Below are positions 18,088 through 29,047 of a stretch of 64,000 nt of DNA, piece by piece. Both the position numbers and the translations under genes were made by a program. The notes under the pieces are model-generated. The model was not told the DNA's origin. It searched no databases and was given only the letters and a program-made list of their open reading frames with translations. The DNA comes from Nitrospirota bacterium (GTDB lineage Bacteria; Nitrospirota; Nitrospiria; Nitrospirales; UBA8639). Position 1 is the first letter of the stretch; each line of letters begins with the position of its first letter. The stretch is from contig JAALKI010000003.1 of NCBI GenBank assembly GCA_011088105.1, positions 57,727 to 121,726 on the forward strand. Reading direction: 5' to 3'.

Positions 18088-19071
18088 ATGGGGTTTCCTC
18101 AACACCGCCCACGTCGTCTTCGGCAATATGAACCATTGCGTCAATTGGTTCGTGAAACAGCATTGTCTCCATCTGACCTCATTTATCCATTATTTGTGAC
18201 AACAGAAAATAATCGAAAGGATCCCATCAACTCTATGCCAGGGCAATGGCGCTGGTCGATTGATTTAATTGTGGCTGAAGTGCAGGAAGTGTACCAACTT
18301 GGTATTCCAGCAGTGATTCTCTTTGGTATTCCGGATCATAAGGATGAACAAGGAACCTCTGGGTATGATAGCAATGGAGTAGTGCAACGTGCGATTCGGG
18401 TCATTAAGGAACGTATCCCTGATATGCTGGTGATCACGGACGTCTGTATTGATGAATACACGTTGCATGGTCATTGTGGCATTGTGCGGGATGGACGAAT
18501 TCTGAATGACGAAACGCTCGATTGCCTTCGTCGCATGGCCCGAACCCATGTTGAAGCCGGCGCGGATATTGTTGCGCCTTCGGATATGATGGATGGTCGT
18601 GTCGGTGCGATACGAGATGAACTGGATCAAGCTGGGTTTACAGAAGTGCCTATCCTTTCCTATGCGGCGAAGTATGCCTCAGCACTCTATGCCCCATTTC
18701 GAGAAGCTGCAGATTCCACTCCGGCGTTTGGCGATCGACGATCCTATCAAATGGATCCAGCTAATACTCGTGAGGCCTTTCGGGAGATTGAATTAGACAT
18801 TGAGGAAGGGGCTGACATGATTATGGTCAAGCCAGCTCTGCCGTATTTGGATATTATTGCTGGTGCCCGAGATCTATTTTCTGTGCCAATTGCCGCCTAT
18901 CAGGTCAGTGGTGAATATAGTGTGATCAAAGCCGGGGCTCAGCTGGGGTGGATCGATGAGCAGAAGGTAATGATGGAATCCTTGCTTTCCATTAAACGGG
19001 CTGGAGCTGACATGATTCTGACCTATTTTGCCAAAGATGCGGCGACCTTGATGAATGCCTCTCGCCTATGA
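18088..19071 (+). CDS. hemB: Delta-aminolevulinic acid dehydratase (porphobilinogen synthase)
   Basis: The enzyme condenses two 5-aminolevulinates to porphobilinogen. The two Schiff-base lysines are visible in [10 protein letters not shown] (K195) and [12 protein letters not shown] (K248). The metal loop reads [14 protein letters not shown]. Cysteines occupy positions 120 and 130, but position 122, the third zinc cysteine of the E. coli enzyme, is aspartate. The site is thus intermediate between the three-cysteine zinc class and the aspartate-rich magnesium class. The length of 327 is normal. The stop overlaps the ribF start as ATGA. Confidence 0.96.
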   Translation: MGFPQHRPRRLRQYEPLRQLVRETALSPSDLIYPLFVTTENNRKDPINSMPGQWRWSIDLIVAEVQEVYQLGIPAVILFGIPDHKDEQGTSGYDSNGVVQRAIRVIKERIPDMLVITDVCIDEYTLHGHCGIVRDGRILNDETLDCLRRMARTHVEAGADIVAPSDMMDGRVGAIRDELDQAGFTEVPILSYAAKYASALYAPFREAADSTPAFGDRRSYQMDPANTREAFREIELDIEEGADMIMVKPALPYLDIIAGARDLFSVPIAAYQVSGEYSVIKAGAQLGWIDEQKVMMESLLSIKRAGADMILTYFAKDAATLMNASRL

Positions 19072-20045
19072 ATATCGTTCGGGGACTGCCTTTCCCCTCT
19101 TCGGTCCAACATCCAGTTGTCACCATCGGAAATTTTGATGGACAACATGTAGGGCATCTTGCCTTATTGAAGGTCACCTTGGATGTGGCACATCAGACCG
19201 GTGGCACACCAGTGGTCCTGACGTTCGATCCGCATCCGATTCAAGTGCTGAAGCCTGACGTGCGACTCCAATTCTTGTCGACACTTGAGCAAAAGTTGCA
19301 GTGGTTTAAAGAGCATGGTGTGGAACTGGCCATTGTCCTTGAATTTTCGCGTAACTTTGCACAGTTGACGCCGGAACAGTTTGCCATTCAGATCCTACAA
19401 CAAGGTATTGGCGCGCGGGCCGTTGTCGTCGGAAGTCACTTCGTGTTTGGCGCAAAACGCGCTGGTAGTATTGACGACCTGAGACAATTAGGGCAGGCGG
19501 CTGATTTTCACGTTCATGCGGTTTTGCCTGTACACCTTGAAGACGAAATCGCGAGCTCAACGCGCATTCGGCAATTGATTCAACATGGCCATGTATATGA
19601 AGCTTCACGCTACTTGGGCCGGCCCTATATGTTAAGCGGGCAAGTGGTCGAAGGCGCTCATCGTGGTGAAGAATTGGGGTGTCGGACGGCTAATCTTCAC
19701 TTGCCGGCTAGCCGAGCTATTCCTGCTGATGGCATCTATGCCACGATCCTTGAATGGAAACATCAGGCGTTTTACACAGTCTCTTACATTGGGACTCGGC
19801 CGACTTTTGGTTCAGGCGAACGTATTCTTGAAGTGCATGTACTTGACCAAAACATTGCTTTATATGGTGAGTCTATTCATGTTCACTTTATTCAATGGAT
19901 CAGAGGCGACGAGAAATTTACATCTTCTCAGGACTTGGCGAGACAAATGAGTGATGATGTCAGGCAGGCTCGTCGCATTCTCGAAACGGCTCCATTCTCG
20001 AGAACCATCGTTGGGGTGAATGCATCAGTCGATTGTTCGACGTAA
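19068..20045 (+). CDS. ribF: Bifunctional riboflavin kinase/FMN adenylyltransferase
   Basis: This two-domain enzyme converts riboflavin to FMN and then FAD. The N-terminal adenylyltransferase has [26 protein letters not shown] and [14 protein letters not shown], with SSTRIRQLI near residue 165. The C-terminal kinase has [24 protein letters not shown] and [20 protein letters not shown]. The length of 325 residues is normal. It starts inside the hemB stop codon and ends 4 nt before the favoured tilS start. Confidence 0.96.
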   Translation: MNIVRGLPFPSSVQHPVVTIGNFDGQHVGHLALLKVTLDVAHQTGGTPVVLTFDPHPIQVLKPDVRLQFLSTLEQKLQWFKEHGVELAIVLEFSRNFAQLTPEQFAIQILQQGIGARAVVVGSHFVFGAKRAGSIDDLRQLGQAADFHVHAVLPVHLEDEIASSTRIRQLIQHGHVYEASRYLGRPYMLSGQVVEGAHRGEELGCRTANLHLPASRAIPADGIYATILEWKHQAFYTVSYIGTRPTFGSGERILEVHVLDQNIALYGESIHVHFIQWIRGDEKFTSSQDLARQMSDDVRQARRILETAPFSRTIVGVNASVDCST

Positions 20046-20049
20046 TCCC

Positions 20050-21477
20050 ATGAAGGCGAGTTGTACTTTTGAACGGCGAGTGTTGACCTGGGTCCGATCC
20101 GCCCATTTACTGGTCCCTCAAGATCGGGTGTTGGTGGCAGTGTCCGGAGGACCAGATTCTGTCGCCTTGCTTGCCTTATGTGTGGCCTGGCAATCAATCT
20201 TGAACCTCTCGTTATGGGTCATTCATGTTAATCATGGATTACGAGGGGAAGAAGGGGAGGAAGATGCTGCATTTGTCAAAGCTCTGTGTGCTCGTGTGGG
20301 CATTGAATACCTGCAAAAAGATTTGGCGTTTGTCGGGTCATCCCATGCTCGAAAAGGACAGTCACTGCAAGCGGTTGTCCGGGAACATCGGTATCACGCA
20401 TTTCTGGAAACAGGCTATTCATTAGGAGTCAATAAAATTGCCTTGGGGCATACAATGGATGATCAAGCTGAAACGGTTGTGATGTGGATGTTGCGTGGAG
20501 CTGGCTCTCATGGGCTGGCTGGCATCCCACCGTATAGGCAACCTTATTTTATCCGCCCTCTTTTGCAGAGCAAGCGAAATGACATTTTGGGATATTTAAC
20601 TGAAAAAGGCTTGGACTACCGAATGGATTCCACTAATGCAAAACGAATCTACTTACGTAATCGTTTGCGCGTGGATGTCATGCCAGTTCTCCAATCCGTG
20701 AATCCTAATGTGGCAAAGACATTGGCACGGCAAGCCAACATTCTTCGAGAAGAAACGCAATATTTAGATCAATTGGCCATGACCCATCTCCATGCGTTGA
20801 TACAACAAGAAGGCGATGGTGCGATGACCCTGAATCGGCCGAGCTTGGTTCTCTTGCCAGTGGCTCTTCAGCGTCGGATTTGGGCGATTGTTTTACAGCG
20901 TGTGGGCCGATTGACCTATCGCCCAAAGTTTGAATGGATTGAGATGGTGCTCCAACGGGTTGTTAATGGTCAATCCGGGATGGTTGCGCAAATAGGCTCT
21001 CTTTCGGTTATGAGGGAATATGAGACTGTATCTATTCGCCATAAGGGATCTGATGCTGTTGTGCTTGTAGAGGGGCCATCGGAGCGTATGAAGTTCCCTA
21101 TTCCTTCTCACGTGACCTGGCCACGCACAGGGCAAGTACTGGCAGGTGACTATGTTCAGGATTCTCAACAATACATGCTAGGTCACCAAGGTTGTATCTA
21201 TTGTGATACGGCGTTGTTCTCCATGCCGTTGGTCATTCGCTCCTGGGAACCGGGTGATCGGTTTGCTCCTCTTGGTCTTGGTGGGAAACGGAAGAAACTT
21301 CAGGATTTCTTTGCCGATATGAAGGTGGGGCGATCGCGTCGTCATCGTGTGCCGTTAGTGGTAGCCCCGGAAGGGATTCTCTGGGTATGTGGCTATCGAG
21401 CGGATCATCGGTTTTGTGTGTCTGCCTCAACTAGAGAGGTGTTAAGGGTGGAGATAAGCCCAGAATGTGAGGAATGA
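20050..21477 (+). CDS. tilS: tRNA(Ile)-lysidine synthetase
   Basis: TilS attaches lysine to C34 of tRNA-Ile(CAU) so that it reads AUA. The N-type ATP pyrophosphatase loop is VLVAVSGGPDSVALLAL. IHVNHGLRGEEGEEDAAFV, ALGHTMDDQAETVVMWMLRG and YLRNRLRVDVMPVL follow, with a C-terminal domain containing RSWEPGDRFAPLGLGGKRKKLQDFF. I favour ATG 20050; ATG 20020, overlapping ribF, is also possible. Neither has a strong ribosome site, so coupling to ribF is likely. The stop overlaps the hpt start. Confidence 0.94.
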   Translation: MKASCTFERRVLTWVRSAHLLVPQDRVLVAVSGGPDSVALLALCVAWQSILNLSLWVIHVNHGLRGEEGEEDAAFVKALCARVGIEYLQKDLAFVGSSHARKGQSLQAVVREHRYHAFLETGYSLGVNKIALGHTMDDQAETVVMWMLRGAGSHGLAGIPPYRQPYFIRPLLQSKRNDILGYLTEKGLDYRMDSTNAKRIYLRNRLRVDVMPVLQSVNPNVAKTLARQANILREETQYLDQLAMTHLHALIQQEGDGAMTLNRPSLVLLPVALQRRIWAIVLQRVGRLTYRPKFEWIEMVLQRVVNGQSGMVAQIGSLSVMREYETVSIRHKGSDAVVLVEGPSERMKFPIPSHVTWPRTGQVLAGDYVQDSQQYMLGHQGCIYCDTALFSMPLVIRSWEPGDRFAPLGLGGKRKKLQDFFADMKVGRSRRHRVPLVVAPEGILWVCGYRADHRFCVSASTREVLRVEISPECEE

Positions 21478-22025
21478 TGAAGCGCATCTTTGGAAAACCT
21501 CTTGTGACACAAGAGCACATGCGAACTCGGATTAAGGAATTAGGTCGGCAAATTAGCGAAGACTATGTTGACCGTCCGAATCTTCTCCTGATTGGCATCA
21601 TGAAGGGAGCGTTTCTTTTCTATGCCGATCTTGTCCGAGCGATTCGATTGCCGCTACAGGTGGATTTTCTAGTTGTTTCCAGTTACGAGGGGCGATCGAC
21701 AACATCAGGAAAAATCAAAATGATCACCGAATTGACCGAGGACATAAAAGGCCGAGATATTCTTTTAGTGGAAGATATTGTCGATTCTGGTTTGACTGTT
21801 CAATACCTTCGTAAAATTCTCGGAAAAAAGAAGCCTCGTTCGTTGGCTGTCTGTGCTTTACTGAGCAAGCCAGAACGACGAAAGGTTGAGGTTGCTGTTG
21901 AGTATATTGGTTTTGAGATTCCAAATAAATTTGTGGTGGGCTACGGCTTGGATTATCAGCAAAAATACCGGAATCTTCCGTATTTAGCCGTGCTTGATGA
22001 TGCAGACATGGAAAGTGGACAGTGA
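21474..22025 (+). CDS. hpt: Hypoxanthine (guanine) phosphoribosyltransferase
   Basis: This purine-salvage enzyme joins hypoxanthine or guanine to PRPP. The PRPP-binding signature is ILLVEDIVDSGLTVQYL. The N-terminal LLLIGIMKGAFLFYADL, the flexible-loop SSYEGRSTTSGKIKM and C-terminal FVVGYGLDYQQKYRNLPYL are all in place. The length of 183 is normal. The order tilS-hpt-ftsH is common in many bacteria. ATG 21474 forms an ATGA overlap with tilS. Confidence 0.95.
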   Translation: MMKRIFGKPLVTQEHMRTRIKELGRQISEDYVDRPNLLLIGIMKGAFLFYADLVRAIRLPLQVDFLVVSSYEGRSTTSGKIKMITELTEDIKGRDILLVEDIVDSGLTVQYLRKILGKKKPRSLAVCALLSKPERRKVEVAVEYIGFEIPNKFVVGYGLDYQQKYRNLPYLAVLDDADMESGQ

Positions 22026-22130
22026 TGCTGATGGTTTGGTTGTCAGGATTTAGCTCACCATGGTAGAATTCCTCAGTCTCTCGCCAACCTCTTCTGCAGG
22101 AGGTCAGAGACTTATTGAGGAGGATTTTGA

Positions 22131-23948
22131 ATGAATTCGCGTGTAAAAAATTTACTTTTTTGGGTGATTGTTGGGTTATTCATGATTTTACTGTTTAACC
22201 TGTTTACTGTTCCGACACATCCCCAAGAAGACGATATTATGTTCAGTGACTTTATGACGCACTTGGAACATGGGGAAATTGCCAAGGTAACGATCAAAGA
22301 TAGCCACCTGAGTGCTATTTTAAAAGATGGGACACGAGTCAGGACCTATACGGTTGAATATCCCGATCTTGTCAAGGTGCTTAGAGAACGGTCCGTCCAA
22401 ATTGAAGCAAAGCCTCCTGATGAAAGTCCTTGGTACATTACCTTCCTTGTGACTTGGGGGCCCTTTATCCTGTTTCTCGGTTTGTGGTTTTTCCTGATGC
22501 GGCAAATGCAAATTGGAGGAAATCGAGCATTATCTTTTGGAAAAAGCCGAGCGCGGCTCTTGAACGAAGACAAGAAAAAAATCACATTTTCTGATGTCGC
22601 AGGGGTAGATGAGGCTAAAGAAGAAGTTGTTGAAATTATTGAATTTCTCAAAGATCCCCAAAAGTTTCAAAAACTGGGAGGCCGCATTCCTAAAGGCGTC
22701 TTAATCGTTGGTCCCCCAGGAACAGGAAAAACACTTTTGGCTAAGGCGATTGCCGGAGAAGCTGGGGTTCCATTTTTTAGCATTAGCGGATCAGACTTTG
22801 TCGAAATGTTTGTTGGTGTTGGGGCTTCTCGGGTTCGCGACTTATTTGAACAGGGGAAAAAACATGCACCATGTATCATTTTCATTGATGAAATTGATGC
22901 CGTTGGCCGTTTGCGGGGTGCTGGGCTTGGTGGGGGGCACGATGAACGAGAGCAGACACTAAACCAATTGCTCGTGGAGATGGATGGGTTTGATACCACC
23001 GAAGGCGTCATTTTAGTTGCCGCCACGAATCGTCCGGATGTTCTGGATCCTGCACTTCTCCGTCCCGGGCGTTTTGACCGGCAGGTGGTCGTTAATCGTC
23101 CTGATGTGCGAGGACGAGCAGAAATCTTAGAAGTTCACACCAAAAAAGTTCCGATAGCCGAGGATGTTACTCTCGATCAAATTGCACGAGGGACCCCTGG
23201 GTTTTCTGGTGCGGATTTAGAAAATTTGGTAAATGAGGCTGCGCTCTGGGCTGCGCGTTTAGACAAAAAGGTTGTCGAGTTGATCGACTTTGAAAGTGCT
23301 AAGGATAAAGTCATGATGGGGGTCGAGCGGAAGAGCATGATCCTTAGTGATGAAGAAAAACGAACGACAGCTTATCATGAAGCTGGGCATGCCTTGATGG
23401 CCAAATTACTACCTGGCACAGATCCCGTACACAAAGTCACCATTATTCCTCGTGGACGAGCCATGGGTATGACGATGCAATTGCCAATTGATGATCGGCA
23501 CAGTTACTCAAAGGAATTTTTGTATAATACGCTGTCAATTCTTCTGGGTGGTCGAGTAGCGGAAGAGTTAATTCTGAAGCATATTACCACCGGTGCGGGC
23601 AATGACATTGAACGTGCCACCGAATTGGCTAGAAAAATGGTTTGCGAATGGGGGATGAGTGAAAAACTGGGACCGCTGACCTTTGGTAAAAAGGATGAGG
23701 AAATCTTCCTGGGTCGAGAAATTGCTACTAAACGTGATTTTAGTGATCAAGTCGCTTTGGAAATTGACCATGAAGTAAAACGATTGGTTGTCGATAGTTA
23801 TGAGCGGACCAAACGCATGTTGACGGAACATATCCATACCCTCAGAGCGTTAGCGGAAGCCTTGCTAGAAAAAGAAGTACTTGATTCATTTGAAATTGAC
23901 CAGATTGTTCATCGGGATACTATGGTAAAAGAGGCTGCTCAAGTCTAA
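22131..23948 (+). CDS. ftsH: ATP-dependent zinc metalloprotease FtsH
   Basis: This membrane-anchored AAA protease degrades unassembled membrane proteins and some regulators. Two N-terminal transmembrane helices flank a short periplasmic region (residues about 8-28 and 105-125). The AAA module has [30 protein letters not shown] and [19 protein letters not shown]. The zinc site is AYHEAGHAL, with the distal aspartate in [15 protein letters not shown]. The length of 605 is typical. The ribosome site TGAGGAGGATTTTGA is strong. Confidence 0.98.
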   Translation: MNSRVKNLLFWVIVGLFMILLFNLFTVPTHPQEDDIMFSDFMTHLEHGEIAKVTIKDSHLSAILKDGTRVRTYTVEYPDLVKVLRERSVQIEAKPPDESPWYITFLVTWGPFILFLGLWFFLMRQMQIGGNRALSFGKSRARLLNEDKKKITFSDVAGVDEAKEEVVEIIEFLKDPQKFQKLGGRIPKGVLIVGPPGTGKTLLAKAIAGEAGVPFFSISGSDFVEMFVGVGASRVRDLFEQGKKHAPCIIFIDEIDAVGRLRGAGLGGGHDEREQTLNQLLVEMDGFDTTEGVILVAATNRPDVLDPALLRPGRFDRQVVVNRPDVRGRAEILEVHTKKVPIAEDVTLDQIARGTPGFSGADLENLVNEAALWAARLDKKVVELIDFESAKDKVMMGVERKSMILSDEEKRTTAYHEAGHALMAKLLPGTDPVHKVTIIPRGRAMGMTMQLPIDDRHSYSKEFLYNTLSILLGGRVAEELILKHITTGAGNDIERATELARKMVCEWGMSEKLGPLTFGKKDEEIFLGREIATKRDFSDQVALEIDHEVKRLVVDSYERTKRMLTEHIHTLRALAEALLEKEVLDSFEIDQIVHRDTMVKEAAQV

Positions 23949-24049
23949 ATAAGTCTATGTAAAATCTGACCTCACTACATTTCCCTGCGCATGAATACGT
24001 CAGGCTTTTCTTGCCGTTGATCGGATTCCATTTTCCGGTTCTTTTCCTC

Positions 24050-24967
24050 ATGTTCTCTTCTTCCTCCCCAATCAGCCAGAATGTGATGCCTCAATCCATT
24101 CATCAATCGAATCGCACACAGGAGTGGCATTGCGCTGGAGAGCACATCCTTTCCCTTGGCCAACGAACATTGATTATGGGGATTCTCAATGTGACGCCTG
24201 ACTCCTTTTCGGATGGTGGTCGGTTTTTTGATGTGCCGGCTGCCGTGGCGCATGCGCAAGCCATGGTTGCGCAAGGTGCAGATGTGATTGATGTAGGTGC
24301 TGAATCAACAAAGCCCGGCGCCTGCGCTGTTGAGGAACAGGAAGAAATGCGACGCTTAAAGCCGGTGTTGCAGGCTTTAGGGAAGCAGATTCTCATTCCT
24401 ATTTCCGTGGATACGAGAAAGGCGTCAGTGGCTCAAATGGCACTCGACTTGGGTGTCAGTATTGTGAATGATGTGAGTGCATTACAATTTGATGCGCACA
24501 TGGGAAACGTGGTGGCGGAAGCAAGGGCAGGTGTGATCTTGATGCATATGAAAGGGGTTCCCTTCACGATGCAGGAAGACTGTTGGTATGAGGATGTCGT
24601 GCAGGACGTGAGATGTTTTTTGAAGGATCGCCTGCACGAAGCAGAAGCCTTGGGGATTGCTCGTGAACAGATTGTGCTTGATCCTGGCATTGGTTTTGCT
24701 AAAAAACTTGATCAGAATATTGCCCTTTTGGCTCAGTTGCAGGTATTCCAGGAGTTCGGGCGCCCACTGGTTGTGGGTGTCTCCAATAAGTCATTTATTG
24801 GAACGCTCACAGGAAAGGATGTCACGCATCGATTAATGGGAACGGCAGCGGCTGTGACAACAGCGGTGTTGAAGGGCGCCAACATTGTTCGTGTGCATGA
24901 AGTTGGAGACATGCAGGATGTGGTTCGAACTGCAGAAGCGTTGCGGGATGGGCATGTTCGTGTCTGA
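24050..24967 (+). CDS. folP: Dihydropteroate synthase
   Basis: This enzyme joins p-aminobenzoate to dihydropterin pyrophosphate. Its signatures are [70 protein letters not shown] and [18 protein letters not shown], followed by [13 protein letters not shown]. The N-terminus is uncertain: ATG 24050 gives a 306-residue protein, with TTG 24011 and ATG 24086 as other choices and no good ribosome site at any. The synthesis partner folK is in the window at 3804. The folP-glmM order is frequent in bacteria. Confidence 0.95.
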   Translation: MFSSSSPISQNVMPQSIHQSNRTQEWHCAGEHILSLGQRTLIMGILNVTPDSFSDGGRFFDVPAAVAHAQAMVAQGADVIDVGAESTKPGACAVEEQEEMRRLKPVLQALGKQILIPISVDTRKASVAQMALDLGVSIVNDVSALQFDAHMGNVVAEARAGVILMHMKGVPFTMQEDCWYEDVVQDVRCFLKDRLHEAEALGIAREQIVLDPGIGFAKKLDQNIALLAQLQVFQEFGRPLVVGVSNKSFIGTLTGKDVTHRLMGTAAAVTTAVLKGANIVRVHEVGDMQDVVRTAEALRDGHVRV

Positions 24968-24984
24968 TCAATCAGGGGTATGCC

Positions 24985-26334
24985 ATGGGTAAGTTGTTTG
25001 GAACTGACGGTGTTCGCGGAATTGCCAATTTGGAACCAATGACGTGTGAAACCGCTATGAAGTTGGGGCGAGCCGCTGCCCATATCTTCAAACGGCGAGA
25101 AAGTCGTCATCGGATTGTCATTGGAAAAGATACGCGGCGTTCCGGGTACATGCTGGAATCCGCATTGACTGCTGGCATTTGTTCAATGGGTGTGGATGTG
25201 TTGCTTGTTGGTCCCTTGCCAACTCCGGCTGTTGCGTTTTTAACGAGGAGCTTACGGGCTGATGCTGGCGTGATGATTTCAGCTTCACATAATCCGTATC
25301 AGGACAATGGCATTAAGTTTTTTTCGAGTGATGGGCTGAAACTGCCAGATACGATGGAACACCGGATGGAAGAACTGATCCTTTCAAATGAAATTGAACA
25401 CCATCGTCCAACGGCTCATGAAGTCGGGAAAGCGTATCGTATTGATGATGCCGAGGGCCGGTACATTGAATTTGTGAAACGGTCTTTGCCTCGTACCTTG
25501 GACTTTCAAGGGCTCACCGTCGTATTGGATTGTGCGAATGGTGCTGCCTATAAAGTGTTTCCAAAGGTAATTCGTGAATTAGGCGCAACGGTCACGGTGA
25601 TTGGTGATAAACCGGATGGAACCAATATTAATGACTCATGTGGTGCAGTGCACCTTGATCAGTTACAGAAAGCTGTGCGGATGCATCAAGCGGATATTGG
25701 CATTGCTCTTGATGGTGATGCTGATCGCTCGTTATTTGTATGTGAACAGGGGCATGTGGTTGATGGGGACCATGCCCTGGCTGCATTCGCTTTGGATTTA
25801 CAAGCACAGAGTTTACTTAAACACAATACGGTCGTCGGGACCGTCATGAGTAATTTTGGACTTGAATTGGCGATGAAGAATGCGGGGATTACCCTTCTGC
25901 GAACGCCCGTGGGCGATCGATATATTTTGGAGCAAATGGTTGCCAATGAATATAGTCTTGGTGGTGAACAATCCGGGCATTTAATTTTTCTGGATTACAA
26001 TACAAGTGGGGATGGGCTTATTTCCGGCATCCAAATGCTCACATTAATGAAACGAACTGGCAAACCTCTCTCGGCATTGGCTCAATACATGCAAGCCGTC
26101 CCTCAAATTCTGTTGGGTGTCCAGGTCAAACAGAAACCTGATCTTCAATCTGTTCCTGAAATTCAGCAGGCCATTCAATTGAGTGAAACACAATTGCATG
26201 GAACGGGACGAGTACTTGTTCGGTATTCAGGAACAGAACCATTGGTTCGCGTCATGGTTGAAGGCCAAGACGCTTTTCTGATTCGACAAGTCGCTGAAGA
26301 ATTAACCTCTGTTGTTCGAATTGCAATTGGATAA
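24985..26334 (+). CDS. glmM: Phosphoglucosamine mutase
   Basis: The enzyme interconverts glucosamine 6- and 1-phosphate for UDP-GlcNAc, feeding peptidoglycan and LPS. The N-terminal [12 protein letters not shown] distinguishes GlmM from other phosphohexomutases. The phosphoserine loop is [17 protein letters not shown], the metal loop [12 protein letters not shown], the sugar loop [10 protein letters not shown] and the phosphate-binding loop [13 protein letters not shown]. The length of 449 is normal. ATG 24985 has AGGGG upstream. A second mutase, phosphomannomutase type, is at 61494. Confidence 0.97.
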   Translation: MGKLFGTDGVRGIANLEPMTCETAMKLGRAAAHIFKRRESRHRIVIGKDTRRSGYMLESALTAGICSMGVDVLLVGPLPTPAVAFLTRSLRADAGVMISASHNPYQDNGIKFFSSDGLKLPDTMEHRMEELILSNEIEHHRPTAHEVGKAYRIDDAEGRYIEFVKRSLPRTLDFQGLTVVLDCANGAAYKVFPKVIRELGATVTVIGDKPDGTNINDSCGAVHLDQLQKAVRMHQADIGIALDGDADRSLFVCEQGHVVDGDHALAAFALDLQAQSLLKHNTVVGTVMSNFGLELAMKNAGITLLRTPVGDRYILEQMVANEYSLGGEQSGHLIFLDYNTSGDGLISGIQMLTLMKRTGKPLSALAQYMQAVPQILLGVQVKQKPDLQSVPEIQQAIQLSETQLHGTGRVLVRYSGTEPLVRVMVEGQDAFLIRQVAEELTSVVRIAIG

Positions 26335-26355
26335 CAGCACGGGCACCTCGTTCCT

Positions 26356-28902
26356 GTGCCGCTTTTTTCTCTCACCGCTTTTCTTGCCGGGCTTGTGCTC
26401 GGGTCCTATTTTTCATTGGTTCCGCTCACAGTTCTATGTGTGCTCACTCTTGTCGCTATAGGAGTGACATGGTGTGAGCGAGTGGAGGCCCTTCCTGTAT
26501 TAAGTGGGATCATCCTGTATGGATGTCTGCTAATCGGTGTACTGTATTGGGTGGTCCTGGATGAATCACATGTCCGGTCTCCTCTCATCGAGAGTGCTGG
26601 CGTACAAGTGGTCACATTGCAGGGGACGATTGTCCAGCCTGTTCGATATATTCCGAATAAGATGATCATGATAGTTGCGGTGTCGGCCATTGAGAAAAAC
26701 GGCACAGCGCAGCCTTTGGCGAGTCTCCTTCGCCTGACATGGCGTGATCCTGACCAGACCATTCTTCACGGCGATCATATTAAAGTAACCGCTCGGGTTC
26801 ATGCTCCTTTTGGCGCAGTAAATCCAGGAGGATTCAACTACCGAACGTATTTGACCCGTAAAGGTATTCACGCAATGGCGTTTGTCTCGGGCCCTGGGAA
26901 AATTCGCATCGTGAAGAACCATGAAGAACGCTGGCTGCCTTCTTTTTTTCGTACCATTGACCAATGGCGGGATCGGGTGCGCCAAGCCGCTTTAGCCTCG
27001 CTTGATGGAAAGGCGTTAGGGTTGTATCTCGGTATGATTATTGGTGAGCAAAGTTTTATTGCGCCTCCTCTCCGCGATGCATTTATGGTCACAGGTACTG
27101 TGCATATTATTTCTATTTCAGGGTCACACTTGGGGCTGTTGGCGTTTGTATCATTTTTCTTGACAAAAGGTATGATGCGTCGAGTGCCTGCCCATTGGGT
27201 CGAGCAGCTCTCTAGATATATCATCCCGACACGGGTGGCCGTGGTGGTTACTATTCCGCTCGTGGTGTTTTATACCCTTTTGGCTGGGTCAGAAATTGCG
27301 ACTGTACGATCTCTGTTGATGATTCTTCTCTTTCTCCTTGGTGTCTGGCTTGGGCGAGAACGAGATCTTCTCTGGGCGCTGGGCCTTGCAGCTCTTGCCG
27401 TTACCATTCATGATCCATGGGCTTTCTACGATATTTCATTTCAGCTTTCCTACGGAGCTGTGCTTGCCATGGCCTTGGTTATTCAATGGGGATCAGCACA
27501 GGATGGAACCCGAGAACTGAACATCATCGGACGAGTTGGCCATTGGTTACGACAATATCTTTGTATGGGCGTGGCCGTGACGTTGGCCACACTGCCATTA
27601 GTTGCCTATTATTTTAATCACATGGCGTGGTTTGGGTTATTGGCGAATCTGTTAGTTGTGCCCTTTGTTGGGATCATTGCCGTCCCAATTGGGCTTTTTT
27701 CGGCGGTTGGCGTCTTACTCACCTGGCGGGATGGGCTCCCGTTCAATGCGCTCAATCAACAGGTGTTTGATGCATTGGCACAATGCGTTGCAATTCTTTC
27801 GCATGTTCCAGGAGTAGAATGGCATGTGGCGTCCCCTGCGTTGTTCGCGATCAGTCTCTTTTATCTGATCTTGATTGGTGTGGCATGGGGGTGGAATAAA
27901 GGGCATGGCAAGTGGGCTGGTGTGGCTATGCTTGGGTTCTTGCTCATCTGGTGGGGGTGGTCCCCTCGTACATTTGGAAATGAGGAATCGTTGCGTGTCA
28001 CCTTTTTAGATGTTGGGCAAGGGGATGCGACTGTGTTGGAACTTCCTGACGGACAAACTGTCCTCATTGATGCGGGTGGGGCTTTTGAACGATGGGATGC
28101 CGGTCAGGCTATTGTGGGTCCCTATCTTTGGGATAGAGGCATTAGACGAATTGATCATGTTATTGCAACTCATCCCCAACAAGACCATGTTGGAGGGCTG
28201 GGATGGGTTATGGAAAAATTTGAGGTGGGTCACTATTGGACGAATGGCGTTATCCGAGATGCCCCCTTTCAGCAACGCCTTCAAAACGTGGTGCGAGAGG
28301 CAAGGATACACGAACAGGTTGCAGGAAGAGGTGAGGAAATCCTTGTGAGTCCATTGTGTCGTCTCTGGTCTTTGAATCCTGTGGTTTCTAAGGAAATGAA
28401 TGCGCATGCAGTAAATGGAGCAGCCCTCAATAATGTATCGGTAGTGACACGATTAGATTGTGGGACGTATGTGTTTCTTTTTACTGCCGATGTTGAACGA
28501 GAGGCGTTGACGTGGTTACACCACGATCCGATGATGCAGAATGTGCATGTCGTCAAAATTCCACATCATGGCGCCAGGAGCTCGTTGTATGAGCCATGGA
28601 TCAAAACACTTAGATCAACAGTGGCCGTGGTCTCAGCAGGGAAGCGAAACCGATATGGGCATCCTGCGCCCAATGTGTTAGCTGAGTATGAGCGTCAAGA
28701 TATGGCCGTGTTTCGAACTGATGTCGATGGAGCCGTATGGATTACAGCCGACCTAGCATCGTCAGCCATGACCATCCATACAGGGAAAAATTTGCAACCA
28801 GTTGCGGTTCAGCTCACAAAAGGCACAAGGTTGCAGGAAATTCTTGAGCAAGAAACAAACAATTGGGGGCGGCTGTGGGACCAGTGGATGGGACATACTT
28901 GA
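26356..28902 (+). CDS. comEC: ComEC/Rec2-type DNA internalisation protein
   Basis: This 848-residue protein has an N-terminal DUF4131-like region, a central multi-helix competence domain (GEQSFIAPPLRDAFMVTGTVH, ISISGSHLGLLAF) and a C-terminal metallo-beta-lactamase domain. The latter starts VTFLDVGQGDATVLELPDG, with VIATHPQQDHVGGL, LFTADVE and VKIPHHGARSS. ComEC forms the inner-membrane channel that takes up single-stranded DNA in natural transformation; the lactamase domain may digest one strand. In the metal motif, HPQQDH replaces the more usual HxDxDH. The start is GTG 26356. No other competence gene is in the window. Confidence 0.93.
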   Translation: MPLFSLTAFLAGLVLGSYFSLVPLTVLCVLTLVAIGVTWCERVEALPVLSGIILYGCLLIGVLYWVVLDESHVRSPLIESAGVQVVTLQGTIVQPVRYIPNKMIMIVAVSAIEKNGTAQPLASLLRLTWRDPDQTILHGDHIKVTARVHAPFGAVNPGGFNYRTYLTRKGIHAMAFVSGPGKIRIVKNHEERWLPSFFRTIDQWRDRVRQAALASLDGKALGLYLGMIIGEQSFIAPPLRDAFMVTGTVHIISISGSHLGLLAFVSFFLTKGMMRRVPAHWVEQLSRYIIPTRVAVVVTIPLVVFYTLLAGSEIATVRSLLMILLFLLGVWLGRERDLLWALGLAALAVTIHDPWAFYDISFQLSYGAVLAMALVIQWGSAQDGTRELNIIGRVGHWLRQYLCMGVAVTLATLPLVAYYFNHMAWFGLLANLLVVPFVGIIAVPIGLFSAVGVLLTWRDGLPFNALNQQVFDALAQCVAILSHVPGVEWHVASPALFAISLFYLILIGVAWGWNKGHGKWAGVAMLGFLLIWWGWSPRTFGNEESLRVTFLDVGQGDATVLELPDGQTVLIDAGGAFERWDAGQAIVGPYLWDRGIRRIDHVIATHPQQDHVGGLGWVMEKFEVGHYWTNGVIRDAPFQQRLQNVVREARIHEQVAGRGEEILVSPLCRLWSLNPVVSKEMNAHAVNGAALNNVSVVTRLDCGTYVFLFTADVEREALTWLHHDPMMQNVHVVKIPHHGARSSLYEPWIKTLRSTVAVVSAGKRNRYGHPAPNVLAEYERQDMAVFRTDVDGAVWITADLASSAMTIHTGKNLQPVAVQLTKGTRLQEILEQETNNWGRLWDQWMGHT

Positions 28903-28951
28903 ACTGGGCTCATTCTTTTTCGTTACGCGAACCAGTTTATTCTAGCCCAGT
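28903..28951. terminator. Inverted repeat between convergent comEC and cysN
   Basis: ACTGGGCT (28903-28910) and AGCCCAGT (28944-28951) are perfect complements around a 33-nt loop, followed by CTCTTTATGACTCTTTTC. It sits directly after the comEC stop and may end that transcript. The long loop makes this uncertain. The rest of the 145-bp gap shows nothing. Confidence 0.3.
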
Positions 28952-29047
28952 CTCTTTATGACTCTTTTCTGGACCATGGGGCGTGTGCAAGGGGGGCTTA
29001 TAGAAAAACAAGTCATTTCATCCTGTCGAAGGTCTAAGAACGAGCCG

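Noticed and set aside
22026..22130. Possible small RNA between hpt and ftsH
   Set aside because: Only the strong ribosome site of ftsH stands out; no stable fold or promoter was seen.
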